From contig JBBECF010000175.1 in the NCBI GenBank assembly GCA_040881945.1, positions 1 through 64,000 on the forward strand: a stretch of 64,000 nucleotides of DNA. The letters are read 5' to 3'. Made by a program: the position numbers and the translations under genes. Below the pieces are notes generated by a model. That model did no database searches and was not told the DNA's origin. It saw nothing but the letters and a program-made list of their open reading frames with translations. This DNA is from JBBECF01 sp040881945. GTDB lineage: Bacteria > Pseudomonadota > Alphaproteobacteria > Dongiales > Dongiaceae. Of this stretch, positions 44,354 to 51,209 are shown one piece after another; position 1 is the stretch's first letter, and each line of letters opens with the position of its first letter.

Positions 44354-45166
44354 ATGGGGATGAGGACGCCGGAACCGCGCAACGCCAGGGTCTCGGCATC
44401 GCGCCGATGGCGCCGCGCGTCCGCGCTCGTCGCCGGGCTGGCCGTTGTCGCGCCGGTCCCGGCGCATGCGGCCGCGGCCGAGATCGCCGGGCGGCCGCTC
44501 GTCATCGACGGGGACAGCCTCGAGCTCGGCGGCCGGCGCATCCGCCTGTACGGCATCGACGCGCCGGAGCTCGATCAGACCTGCGCCTGGCCGGACCGGG
44601 AGATTCCCTGCGGCGAGAACGCCCGCACGGCACTGCGCGATCTCCTCGCCGGCGTCGAAATCGTGTGCCTGCCCGTGGCCGAGATCGTCCAGGGCGAAGC
44701 CGTGGCCGTGTGCTTCGCCGACGGCGTCGACCTCGGCCGCGACATGGTGCAGAGCGGCTGGGCGCTCGTCGACCGGCGGCGCTCCACGGCCTATGTCGCC
44801 GTCGAGGATGCGGCCCGCGCGGCCGCCCGAGGCCTGTGGCGCGGCGAAGTCGTGCCGCCCTGGGAGTGGCGAGGGGCGCGCCAGGCGGCCGGCGCCGACG
44901 CGGCGCTGATTCTGGAGATCGAGGGGACGGCGGGCACGACCTTCACCGGCACCTGCGACCTGATCGCCGACGGCGGTACCGAGCAGGTGAGGCTGGAAGG
45001 CGTCATCCCCGAGACGCACCGCCTGGACGGCACCGGCCTCACCTGCCGCCTGCGCAAGAGCGATCAGGACGGGACGATGATCGTGCGCATCCGCAAGCGC
45101 GGCGGCTCGACGACGACCTCGGCGACGGCCGGCCGCAACGCCACGGTGGCGATCTCGGTCCGCTGA
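44354..45166 (+). CDS. Thermonuclease-like (SNase domain) secreted protein
   Basis: About 270 residues with a signal-peptide-like N-terminus (ASALVAGLAVVAPVPAHAAA). The staphylococcal-nuclease fold follows: VIDGDSLELGGRRIRLYGIDAPELDQTC carries the conserved Arg, Asp and Glu, then DLLAGVEIVC, and ARAAARGLWRGE. A C-terminal domain of about 75 residues is unassigned. The start is ATG 44354; GTG 44345 is possible. It begins 18 bp after the IS, so its native promoter may have been displaced. Confidence 0.8.
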   Translation: MGMRTPEPRNARVSASRRWRRASALVAGLAVVAPVPAHAAAAEIAGRPLVIDGDSLELGGRRIRLYGIDAPELDQTCAWPDREIPCGENARTALRDLLAGVEIVCLPVAEIVQGEAVAVCFADGVDLGRDMVQSGWALVDRRRSTAYVAVEDAARAAARGLWRGEVVPPWEWRGARQAAGADAALILEIEGTAGTTFTGTCDLIADGGTEQVRLEGVIPETHRLDGTGLTCRLRKSDQDGTMIVRIRKRGGSTTTSATAGRNATVAISVR

Positions 45167-45182
45167 GCGGCCGGCCGGACCA

Positions 45183-45300
45183 AGTGTCCTGCCCGAGAAA
45201 TTCGTTTTCGAATTTCTGGGGTAAGCAGGCCACTTGAATCAAATACTTAGTGGCCCGTTCCCCCCGAAATTCGTGAAACGAATTTCGGGGACGGGACACT
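45183..45300. repeat. REP-like element with three hairpins
   Basis: The outer ends AGTGTCC and GGACACT are inverted. Inside are hairpins at 45196-45217 (AGAAATTCG/CGAATTTCT), 45228-45255 (GGCCACT/AGTGGCC) and 45262-45290 (CCCCGAAATTCGT and complement). The first and third hairpins share the GAAATTCG stem. No ORF. It is a compact structured repeat between two rightward genes. Confidence 0.7.
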
Positions 45301-45414
45301 AGGATTTTCCTGAATCACGCCGAGATGTGACGGCCGTCACTTCCCTACCGCCGAGGCAAGGCCTAGATACACCGGCGCAAGCACAACGGCATCCAAACAT
45401 TGGAGTGAGTACGA

Positions 45415-45528
45415 ATGTTACCGAAATTGGCCCGGCTCGCGCTCAAGAGCCTGGTTTTCGCCCTTGGCCTGCTGATCGCGGCGCCGTTCTTCCTGGCGAT
45501 GGCGGCGCCGTTCATGGGCGGTCTTTGA
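45415..45528 (+). CDS. 37-residue membrane peptide upstream of the DsbA-like gene
   Basis: A short ORF encodes a basic start (MLPKLARLALK) and one hydrophobic helix (SLVFALGLLIAAPFFLAMAA), with a GGAG ribosome site eight bases before the ATG. It ends 17 bp before the DsbA-like ATG. It could be a small membrane protein or a leader peptide; coding status is inferred from the ribosome site and amino-acid pattern only. Confidence 0.5.
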   Translation: MLPKLARLALKSLVFALGLLIAAPFFLAMAAPFMGGL

Positions 45529-45545
45529 AGCGCAGAGCGCCCGGC

Positions 45546-46271
45546 ATGACCCCCGCTGCCTTGCCCCATCTACTCGTTCTTGTAACGTTCATGCTGGGAG
45601 CGGCGCCGGCGGCGACCCTCGGCGCCGGGCATGACTTGCGCCTCGGCGGCGAGACGCCGGCGATTTCCGAAGATGCCCTCGACGCGCTGCGAGCGCTCGA
45701 GCGCCGGCCGCGGCACCTCGACCCGACGCAGTTCCGCCGCCAGGTGGCGGCCCATCGAGACGAGCTGTTGCACGACCCGGGGTCGCCCGTCGGCGGCAAC
45801 CGCGGCGGCGACGTGACGGTCGTCGAGTTCTTCGACTACCGCTGCGGGTACTGCATCGCCATGGCGCCGCGCCTCGAGACCCTGCTCGAGGCAGATCACG
45901 GCCTCCGCTTCGTCTACAAGGAATGGCCGATCCTGGGACCGATGTCGGAGTTCGCGGCGCGCGCCGCCCTGGCCGCGCGCCGGCAAGGCCGGTACGAAGA
46001 TTTCCATTCGGCGCTGATGCGCCTGCGCGGCCGGCTGACCGAGGCCACGGTGTTCAACGCCGCGCGCCGGCTCGGCCTCGATCCGGAACGGCTGCGCGCG
46101 GACATGAAATCGCCGGAGATCGATCGAGTGCTGCGCGACAACCGGGCGCTCGCCGCCGAGCTCGGCATCACCGGCACGCCGGCCTTCGTCATCGGCGACC
46201 GGCTCGTCCCCGGCGCGGTCCCGCTCGGCGAGCTAAAGGCCGTCATCGCCGCGGCAAGAAGCGCCGGCTAG
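45546..46271 (+). CDS. DsbA-family thiol:disulfide protein
   Basis: A 241-residue exported thioredoxin-fold protein. It has a signal sequence (LPHLLVLVTFMLGAAPAATLGAG), a helical linker of about 60 residues, then VTVVEFFDYRCGYCIAM with a CGYC active site and the cis-Pro loop GTPAFVIGD. The Com1/BdbD-like architecture suggests oxidation or isomerisation of periplasmic disulfides. It borders the metal-resistance region, where periplasmic cuproproteins and c-type cytochromes would need such help. Confidence 0.88.
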   Translation: MTPAALPHLLVLVTFMLGAAPAATLGAGHDLRLGGETPAISEDALDALRALERRPRHLDPTQFRRQVAAHRDELLHDPGSPVGGNRGGDVTVVEFFDYRCGYCIAMAPRLETLLEADHGLRFVYKEWPILGPMSEFAARAALAARRQGRYEDFHSALMRLRGRLTEATVFNAARRLGLDPERLRADMKSPEIDRVLRDNRALAAELGITGTPAFVIGDRLVPGAVPLGELKAVIAAARSAG

Positions 46272-46360
46272 GTCCGCGGCCCCGGCGCGCCAACCTGCTA
46301 GACGGGCCGGGCTGGGGCCACGCCAAGACGCTCTTGAACGCGGTGCCGCCGGCGATGCGG

Positions 46361-46792
46361 CTACATCTGGTGGGGCTGGAAAAAGATGTCGTTGGCCTCT
46401 TGCAACTCCCGCATGTAGCGGATGATGTCGGCGATCTGCCCGTCGGTCACCTCGGGCAGCGGCGGCATGTCGCCGAAGTTCCAATGATGGCGCCGGACGC
46501 CTTGATTCGCCGCCCGGAAGAAGGCGCCATCGTCATGGTGACCGGGGTTGTAGATGGTGTGAACCAGCGGCGGGCCCTTATCGCTGCCCGCCCCGTTCGG
46601 GCCATGGCAGGTCGCGCAGTTCGCGTCGAAGGCCTGCTGTCCCCGCAGCGCAACCGCGGACAACTCCGGGACCTTCACTTTCACCATCGCCGTCGTAAGT
46701 GACGGCGAGAAGAAGCGCCAACCGAGCACGCCGGCGCCCAGAACGAGAACCGCGATGACCGTGAGCGTCGAAAGCTGGACGGGACTTTTCAT
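46361..46792 (-). CDS. Membrane-anchored class I cytochrome c
   Basis: A 143-residue protein with an uncleaved N-terminal helix (LSTLTVIAVLVLGAGVLGW), haem site CATCH in DANCATCHGPNG, and axial Met region NFGDMPPLPEVTDG. It is a small periplasm-facing electron carrier. His-rich stretches (GHHDDG, RRHHWN, QPHQM) are unusual and could bind metal. It lies 80 bp downstream of the sensor kinase on the same strand, suggesting one operon with the two-component system. Confidence 0.88.
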   Translation of the reverse strand: MKSPVQLSTLTVIAVLVLGAGVLGWRFFSPSLTTAMVKVKVPELSAVALRGQQAFDANCATCHGPNGAGSDKGPPLVHTIYNPGHHDDGAFFRAANQGVRRHHWNFGDMPPLPEVTDGQIADIIRYMRELQEANDIFFQPHQM

Positions 46793-46872
46793 GATTACCT
46801 TCTGCGATCGGGGGTTGGATTTGCGGACCGGCCGCCGCCTCTGCGGGTCGCCGATCGCTGTCTTGCGGCCGG

Positions 46873-48228
46873 TCATCGCGGCAGCCTCGCTTCCACGCGC
46901 AGGCCGCCCTCGGGGCGGTTGCGCAAGGCGATGTCGCCGCCATGGGCGCGAACGACGCTGCGCGCCACGGTCAGGCCGAGGCCGGTGCCGCCGGTCTCCC
47001 GGCTGCGCGACTCTTCCAGCCGGACGAACGGCTTGAACACCGCCTCCTGCCGTTCCTCGGGGATGCCGGGCCCGTCGTCGTCGATCCGGACGACGAGGCG
47101 ATCGTCGGCGGGGAGAAGGGCGACGCGGGCGCGCTCGCCGTACTTGGCGGCGTTCTCGATCAGATTGGCGAGGGCGCGGCGCAGCGCGGTCGGCCGGCAA
47201 GCATAGGCGAGCCGTCCCGTGCCGTCGAATTCCACCGCCAGACCCGCGTCCGTTAGATCATCGCACACGCGTTGCACGAGCGCGACCAGATCCACCGTCT
47301 CCCGCGCCTCGGCCGCCGCGTCGTCCCGCGCGAACGACAGCGTGGCCGCGACCATCCGCTCCATGCCCTCGAGGTCGGCGAGCAGCTTGTCGCGCTGTTC
47401 CGCGTCCTCGATGAATTCGGCGCGCAGCCGCATCCGGGTGATCGGCGTCTGCAGGTCGTGCGAGATCGCCGCCACCATTTGGGTCCGGTCCTCGACGAAG
47501 CGGCGGACCCGATCCTGCATGTCGTTGAAGGCGCGCACGGCCTGACGAACCTCGCGCGGGCCGCGGTCGGGCAAGGGCGGCGCCCCGACATCGCGACCGA
47601 GACGCCGCGCGGCGAGCGCGAACGTCCGCAGCGGCGCCGTCAGATGGTGCACGACGAAGGCCGACAGAACGACGACGGCCGCGATCATCACCGCGATGGA
47701 GAGGACGAAGCGAAGCGACCAAAAACTCTCGGAGGATTCGATCGGCGCCACGAAATTCAGCCAGGCGCCGTCCGTCAACCGCACGGCGACGAGCAGCGTC
47801 TTGCCGTCGGACGGTCCATCGCCCGCCTTCGCCCCCTCCTCCGGCGAAGCCCCGGAGGTCGCGTAGTGGATCCGGAAGTTCGGCTCGCGCCCGGCGCCGA
47901 AATGCGCGGCGAGCGCCCGCCGCAGCACCTCGGTCCGCCAGCCGGCCGCCGCATCGTCCTCGATCGCGGCCTGCCGGCCCAGCGTGACGCCCAGTTTCGG
48001 ATTGCCGGCAAGCGCGACGAGCCGCGCCCGCTCGGCCGGCGACGCGTTCTCGACCAGGCGGCTGACGGTGACGATCCGCTCGCCGATATGCTCCGCGCCG
48101 ATGAGTTCCAGCGCGATTTCGCGATCCCCGTAATAGATCGCCATGCTCGCGAGATGAGACAGGAGGAGACCGACCACCAGAGCGACGAGCGTCCGGCCAC
48201 CGATCGTGTCGGGCAGCAAGCGTCTCAC
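46873..48228 (-). CDS. HAMP-domain sensor histidine kinase
   Basis: A 451-residue EnvZ/CusS-like kinase. It has helix 1 near 12-33, a periplasmic sensor of about 130 residues, helix 2 near 172-195, and HAMP. The phospho-His is in VAAISHDLQTPITRMRLR, the N box LIENAAKYG, the G1 box DDDGPGIPEE, and the G2 box GGTGLGLTVARSVV. A Gly/Ser/Pro-rich segment in the sensor (SGASPEEGAKAGDG) is encoded by sequence resembling the window's palindromic repeats. It overlaps the regulator gene by 4 bp. Confidence 0.92.
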   Translation of the reverse strand: MRRLLPDTIGGRTLVALVVGLLLSHLASMAIYYGDREIALELIGAEHIGERIVTVSRLVENASPAERARLVALAGNPKLGVTLGRQAAIEDDAAAGWRTEVLRRALAAHFGAGREPNFRIHYATSGASPEEGAKAGDGPSDGKTLLVAVRLTDGAWLNFVAPIESSESFWSLRFVLSIAVMIAAVVVLSAFVVHHLTAPLRTFALAARRLGRDVGAPPLPDRGPREVRQAVRAFNDMQDRVRRFVEDRTQMVAAISHDLQTPITRMRLRAEFIEDAEQRDKLLADLEGMERMVAATLSFARDDAAAEARETVDLVALVQRVCDDLTDAGLAVEFDGTGRLAYACRPTALRRALANLIENAAKYGERARVALLPADDRLVVRIDDDGPGIPEERQEAVFKPFVRLEESRSRETGGTGLGLTVARSVVRAHGGDIALRNRPEGGLRVEARLPR

Positions 48229-48944
48229 GCGCGCTCCACGGCCGGCGTGAAGATATAGCCGCCGCCGCGCACGGTCTTGACGATCTCGGGGTTGGTCGGG
48301 TCGGTCTCTATCTTGCGGCGGAGGCGGAGGACCTGCACGTCGATGCTGCGGTCGAAGGGACCGGCGGCGCGACCGCGCGCGAGGTCGAGGAGCTGGTCGC
48401 GGTTGAGGACGCGCTGCGGGTGCTCGGCGAAGGCGACGAGCAGCTCGTATTCGCCGCTGGTCAAGTCGACCAGCAGACCGTCGGGCGACTCGAGACGGCG
48501 CCGGGCGAAGTCAAGCGACCACCCCGCGAAGCGGACGATCGGTCCCGGGCGGGCCGCCGGCGGGTCGACCCGGTCCGGGCCGCGGCGCAAGACCGCCCGG
48601 ATCCGGGCCAGGAGCTCGCGCGGGCCGAACGGTTTCGCGAGGTAGTCGTCGGCCCCCATCTCCAGCCCGACGACGCGGTCGGCCTCCTCCCGCATCGCGG
48701 TCAACATGATGATGGGAACGGCCGAGCGCGCCCGCAGCTCCCGGCACAGCGACAACCCGCCTTCGCCCGGCAGCATGAGATCGAGGACGACGAGGTCGAT
48801 CCGCCGGTCGGCCAGCGCCTGTTTCATCTCGCGCCCGTCGCGGGCGACCGTGACGCGGAATCCATGCTTGCCGAGAAACCGGGACAGCAGGTCGCGGATC
48901 TCGCGATCGTCATCGACGACAAGGATATGCGGCGAGTCCTGCAC
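48225..48944 (-). CDS. OmpR-family response regulator
   Basis: A 239-residue regulator. It has receiver motifs VVDDDREI, Asp in VVLDLMLPGEGG, Thr in MLTAM and Lys in LAKPFGP. The C-terminal winged helix has DRSIDVQVLRLRRKIE and VRGGGYIF. Partnered with the kinase encoded next. It is divergent from a Met-rich periplasmic protein gene, suggesting copper or envelope-stress control in the manner of CusR/CopR. Confidence 0.93.
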   Translation of the reverse strand: MQDSPHILVVDDDREIRDLLSRFLGKHGFRVTVARDGREMKQALADRRIDLVVLDLMLPGEGGLSLCRELRARSAVPIIMLTAMREEADRVVGLEMGADDYLAKPFGPRELLARIRAVLRRGPDRVDPPAARPGPIVRFAGWSLDFARRRLESPDGLLVDLTSGEYELLVAFAEHPQRVLNRDQLLDLARGRAAGPFDRSIDVQVLRLRRKIETDPTNPEIVKTVRGGGYIFTPAVERA

Positions 48945-49002
48945 GATTTCTGCTCCGCGGCCGACATCCTATCGGCAATCCCGGCAATCGAGACCGGTAT
49001 TC

Positions 49003-49046
49003 GGTTACCGACGGTTACGCCCGCGCGCTTCGTAACCCTCTGTAAC
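49003..49046. promoter_or_regulatory. OmpR-type half-site cluster
   Basis: GGTTAC at 49003 and 49013, and GTAAC at 49032 and 49042, form two direct-repeat pairs with 10 bp periodicity and opposite orientation. A fifth GTAAC is at 49075. Such spacing suits dimers of OmpR-family regulators. The cluster lies between the regulator gene and the divergent Met-rich protein gene. Confidence 0.55.
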
Positions 49047-49130
49047 ACAAGGCCGGGGGTTCTGAAATCGCCGCGTAACAGAAGGTCGGTTTAGTCCCGG
49101 TCATACGACAGCCCGAAAGGAGATACGGCC

Positions 49131-49733
49131 ATGAAGACCATGAAATCGGCGATCGCCGGCCTCGGCGCGGCATTCCTGCTCGCCGCCCCCGCCGCGGCCG
49201 CTACGGACGCCGCCGCGGTGGCGGCCGGCGCCGTGCAGCAGGCGCACATGCAGCAAGGCGGCCAGGGCGGCGACATGATGGGCGGCGGCATGATGGGCCC
49301 CGGCATGGGCGAACAAGGGATCACAGGCTTCGGCGCCTGCCCCGGCTACGGCGGCGGGGCGGCACCGACGGGCCCCGGGATGATGGGGTCCGGGATGATG
49401 GGGCCCGGGATGATGGGGTCCGGGATGATGGGGTCCGGGATGATGGGGTCCGGGATGATGGGGCCCGGGATGGGCGGCCAAGGCATGACGGGGCCTGGCA
49501 TGCAGGGTGACCTCGGCTTGCACGTCGTTCCGAGCAAGGACCTTTCGACCGACGACGTGCGGCATTTCTTGGAGCACCGGCTCGCTGTGCAGGGCAACGA
49601 GCGCCTCAAGGTCGGCGAGGTCAAGGAGGCCGACGACGACACGATCCTCGCCGACATCGTCACCGTCGATGATTCGCTGGTGCGGCGCTGGGCGGTGGAC
49701 CGCCACACCGGCGCGATGCGGCCGGCGGAATAG
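49131..49733 (+). CDS. Methionine-rich periplasmic protein
   Basis: A 200-residue exported protein with signal peptide AIAGLGAAFLLAAPAAAA. Its central region of about 70 residues repeats GPGMMGS/GSGMMGP, giving more than 25 Met residues, a composition typical of periplasmic Cu(I)-binding proteins. A conserved C-terminal domain follows (HVVPSKDLSTDDVRHFLEHRL to the end). The promoter region carries OmpR-type half sites. A copper buffer or chaperone role is inferred from composition and neighbours. Confidence 0.78.
   Translation: MKTMKSAIAGLGAAFLLAAPAAAATDAAAVAAGAVQQAHMQQGGQGGDMMGGGMMGPGMGEQGITGFGACPGYGGGAAPTGPGMMGSGMMGPGMMGSGMMGSGMMGSGMMGPGMGGQGMTGPGMQGDLGLHVVPSKDLSTDDVRHFLEHRLAVQGNERLKVGEVKEADDDTILADIVTVDDSLVRRWAVDRHTGAMRPAE
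49375..49478 (+). repeat. 15 bp tandem repeat coding the Met-rich motif
   Basis: Six or more tandem units of CCGGGATGATGGGGT/C, each coding GMMGS/P five-residue units. The unit is a multiple of three, so slippage would lengthen or shorten the Met tract without loss of frame. Confidence 0.85.
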
Positions 49734-49741
49734 CCCGAGTC

Positions 49742-49775
49742 ACGGCCGGATCCCGGTCCGGCCGTCTTCGATTTT
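49742..49775 (+). terminator. Terminator after the Met-rich protein gene
   Basis: A 9 bp perfect stem (ACGGCCGGA with its complement) and 6-base loop, followed by CTTCGATTTT. It begins eight bases after the stop and would separate this gene from those downstream. Confidence 0.6.
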
Positions 49776-49790
49776 CGAGCGGAGGCTACG

Positions 49791-50507
49791 ATGACCGATT
49801 GCGGCGAACCGACACTGCGCGAGCTGCTCGACGACGCGATCGTGCGAGCCGTGATGGCGAGCGACGGTGTTGCCGGGGAAGATGTCCGCCGGCTGATCGC
49901 CAAGTTGCCTGCGCCACGCGTGGCACCGGGCCACTGGCCGGTCTGGCCCGCGACCGTCGCTCCGGGTTCCGAGGGAGACGGCCGGCGGGCCGCATCGGCG
50001 ACCGGAACGAAGGAAATGCTCACGATCGATGACGACCCCTTGACGGCGACCGGCACGGAGAGGCTACCGGCGGTGCTCCGGTATCGAGGACTGAATCTCG
50101 ACGCCCTCCGGGCGGCGCAGAAACGGAGCATCTCCGATCTACGCAAGGCGATCGATGCTTTGCTTGCCGGGCTTCACGAACTTGCGGCCCGGCAAGGCGC
50201 GTCGTCTGGTCCGGCCGGAACGGAGCGACCGTCGCCGATGTCGGACGCGGACGGCATCGGGGGGCCGGATCGGCCTTGCGGCGCGGAGATCTTCGCCTTG
50301 CAACCGATCCAGGACATTCGCCCCGCGCGCGCCCTTTCGGCGGTCCGGGCCAATTGCGATTGCCGCGCCCGTCGCGCCCAAGCCGACGAGAAGCGGCTCG
50401 AAGCGGCTCTCTTGACGATCGGCATGGAAATCGATCGTCCCGTCGACCGGGGGCCCGGCGGCCCGGACGTGCCGGCATTGCTTGCCGCCCGGACAGGGAG
50501 GCGGTGA
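49791..50507 (+). CDS. Uncharacterised protein with a phasin-like helix
   Basis: A 238-residue soluble protein. The N-terminal 45 residues are acidic and helical (EPTLRELLDDAIVRAVMASD). The middle carries LNLDALRAAQKRSISDLRKA, resembling the phasin pattern (NLEAL..AQ...), and the C-terminus is low-complexity with CDCRARR. The DUF3141 (PHA-synthase-like) gene three genes on makes a granule link conceivable, but this is weak. Good AGCGGAGG ribosome site. Confidence 0.55.
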   Translation: MTDCGEPTLRELLDDAIVRAVMASDGVAGEDVRRLIAKLPAPRVAPGHWPVWPATVAPGSEGDGRRAASATGTKEMLTIDDDPLTATGTERLPAVLRYRGLNLDALRAAQKRSISDLRKAIDALLAGLHELAARQGASSGPAGTERPSPMSDADGIGGPDRPCGAEIFALQPIQDIRPARALSAVRANCDCRARRAQADEKRLEAALLTIGMEIDRPVDRGPGGPDVPALLAARTGRR

Positions 50508-50508
50508 G

Positions 50509-50856
50509 ATGGACGCGATCGTCTTCTTCGCGCTTTGGGCCGGGATCATCTTCCTCATGATGCGCTTCGGCTGCGGCGCGCACGTCCTGGGGCATGGCGG
50601 CGGAAAGACGCAACCCGGCGACGGAGCGGCGTCGACGCCGGGCACGGACCTGCGCTGGGTGCCGCCCAAGAAGGACATCGACCCGGTCTGTGGCAAGACC
50701 GTGCAGACCGGGACCGCAAGACCCAGCGTCCACGACGGCTATGTCTACTATTTCTGCTCGCGCGAATGCCGCGAAGTCTTCGAGGCCGCGCCCGACGTCT
50801 ATGTCGGGAAAGGCGCGACGCAGGATCACCGGCAAGTGGAGCATTCCCATGTCTGA
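50509..50856 (+). CDS. YHS domain-containing membrane-anchored protein
   Basis: A 115-residue protein with an N-terminal helix (AIVFFALWAGIIFLMMRFGCGAHVLGHGGG) containing Cys and His. The YHS metal-binding domain follows: DPVCGKTV and YYFCSRECREVF. YHS domains occur in copper and heavy-metal proteins. It begins directly after the previous stop and overlaps the next gene by 8 bp, so it belongs to a tight operon. Confidence 0.85.
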   Translation: MDAIVFFALWAGIIFLMMRFGCGAHVLGHGGGKTQPGDGAASTPGTDLRWVPPKKDIDPVCGKTVQTGTARPSVHDGYVYYFCSRECREVFEAAPDVYVGKGATQDHRQVEHSHV

Positions 50857-51172
50857 TGCAACTTTTTCCGAGACCGCCCAGAGACGTTCCGGCTCTCCCC
50901 TGCCCGTGCGGATCGCGCCGCGCATCCCGGTGTTCGCCTTCGGCATGAGCCTCGGGCTGTTCCTGGCGGTGACCTACCTCCTGTGTATCCTCTTCGACCT
51001 GTGGTTCCCGGGACAGGCGATGGGCCAGCTCTGGCTGCGCCTGCTGCCTGGCTTCACCTGGCTCAGTTGGCCGAGTTTCTTCCTCGGCCTCGTCGAGAGC
51101 TTCGCCTATGGCTGGTACGTCGCGCTGGTGTTCGCGCCGCTCTACAACTTCTTCGCCGCGCGGTCGCGGTAA
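50849..51172 (+). CDS. DUF5676-like membrane protein
   Basis: A 107-residue protein with two hydrophobic helices (VFAFGMSLGLFLAVTYLLCILFDLW; SFFLGLVESFAYGWYVALVFAPLYNFF). It is typical of small membrane proteins found beside YHS and copper ATPase genes. Function is unknown. It overlaps the YHS gene by 8 bp. Confidence 0.78.
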   Translation: MSDATFSETAQRRSGSPLPVRIAPRIPVFAFGMSLGLFLAVTYLLCILFDLWFPGQAMGQLWLRLLPGFTWLSWPSFFLGLVESFAYGWYVALVFAPLYNFFAARSR

Positions 51173-51209
51173 CGCTCGGGCCGAGCGCAACTAAGGAAAG
51201 GATTCGCCG

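Noticed and set aside
47826..47860. A fourth in-frame repeat copy in the sensor kinase gene (SGASPEEGAKAG)
   Set aside because: Only about 14 contiguous bases resemble the consensus. Suggestive but below what I would call a copy without alignment.
49375..49478. Possible CRISPR or VNTR unrelated to a gene
   Set aside because: The 15 bp units are in frame within a gene with a signal peptide and encode a consistent Met-rich motif.
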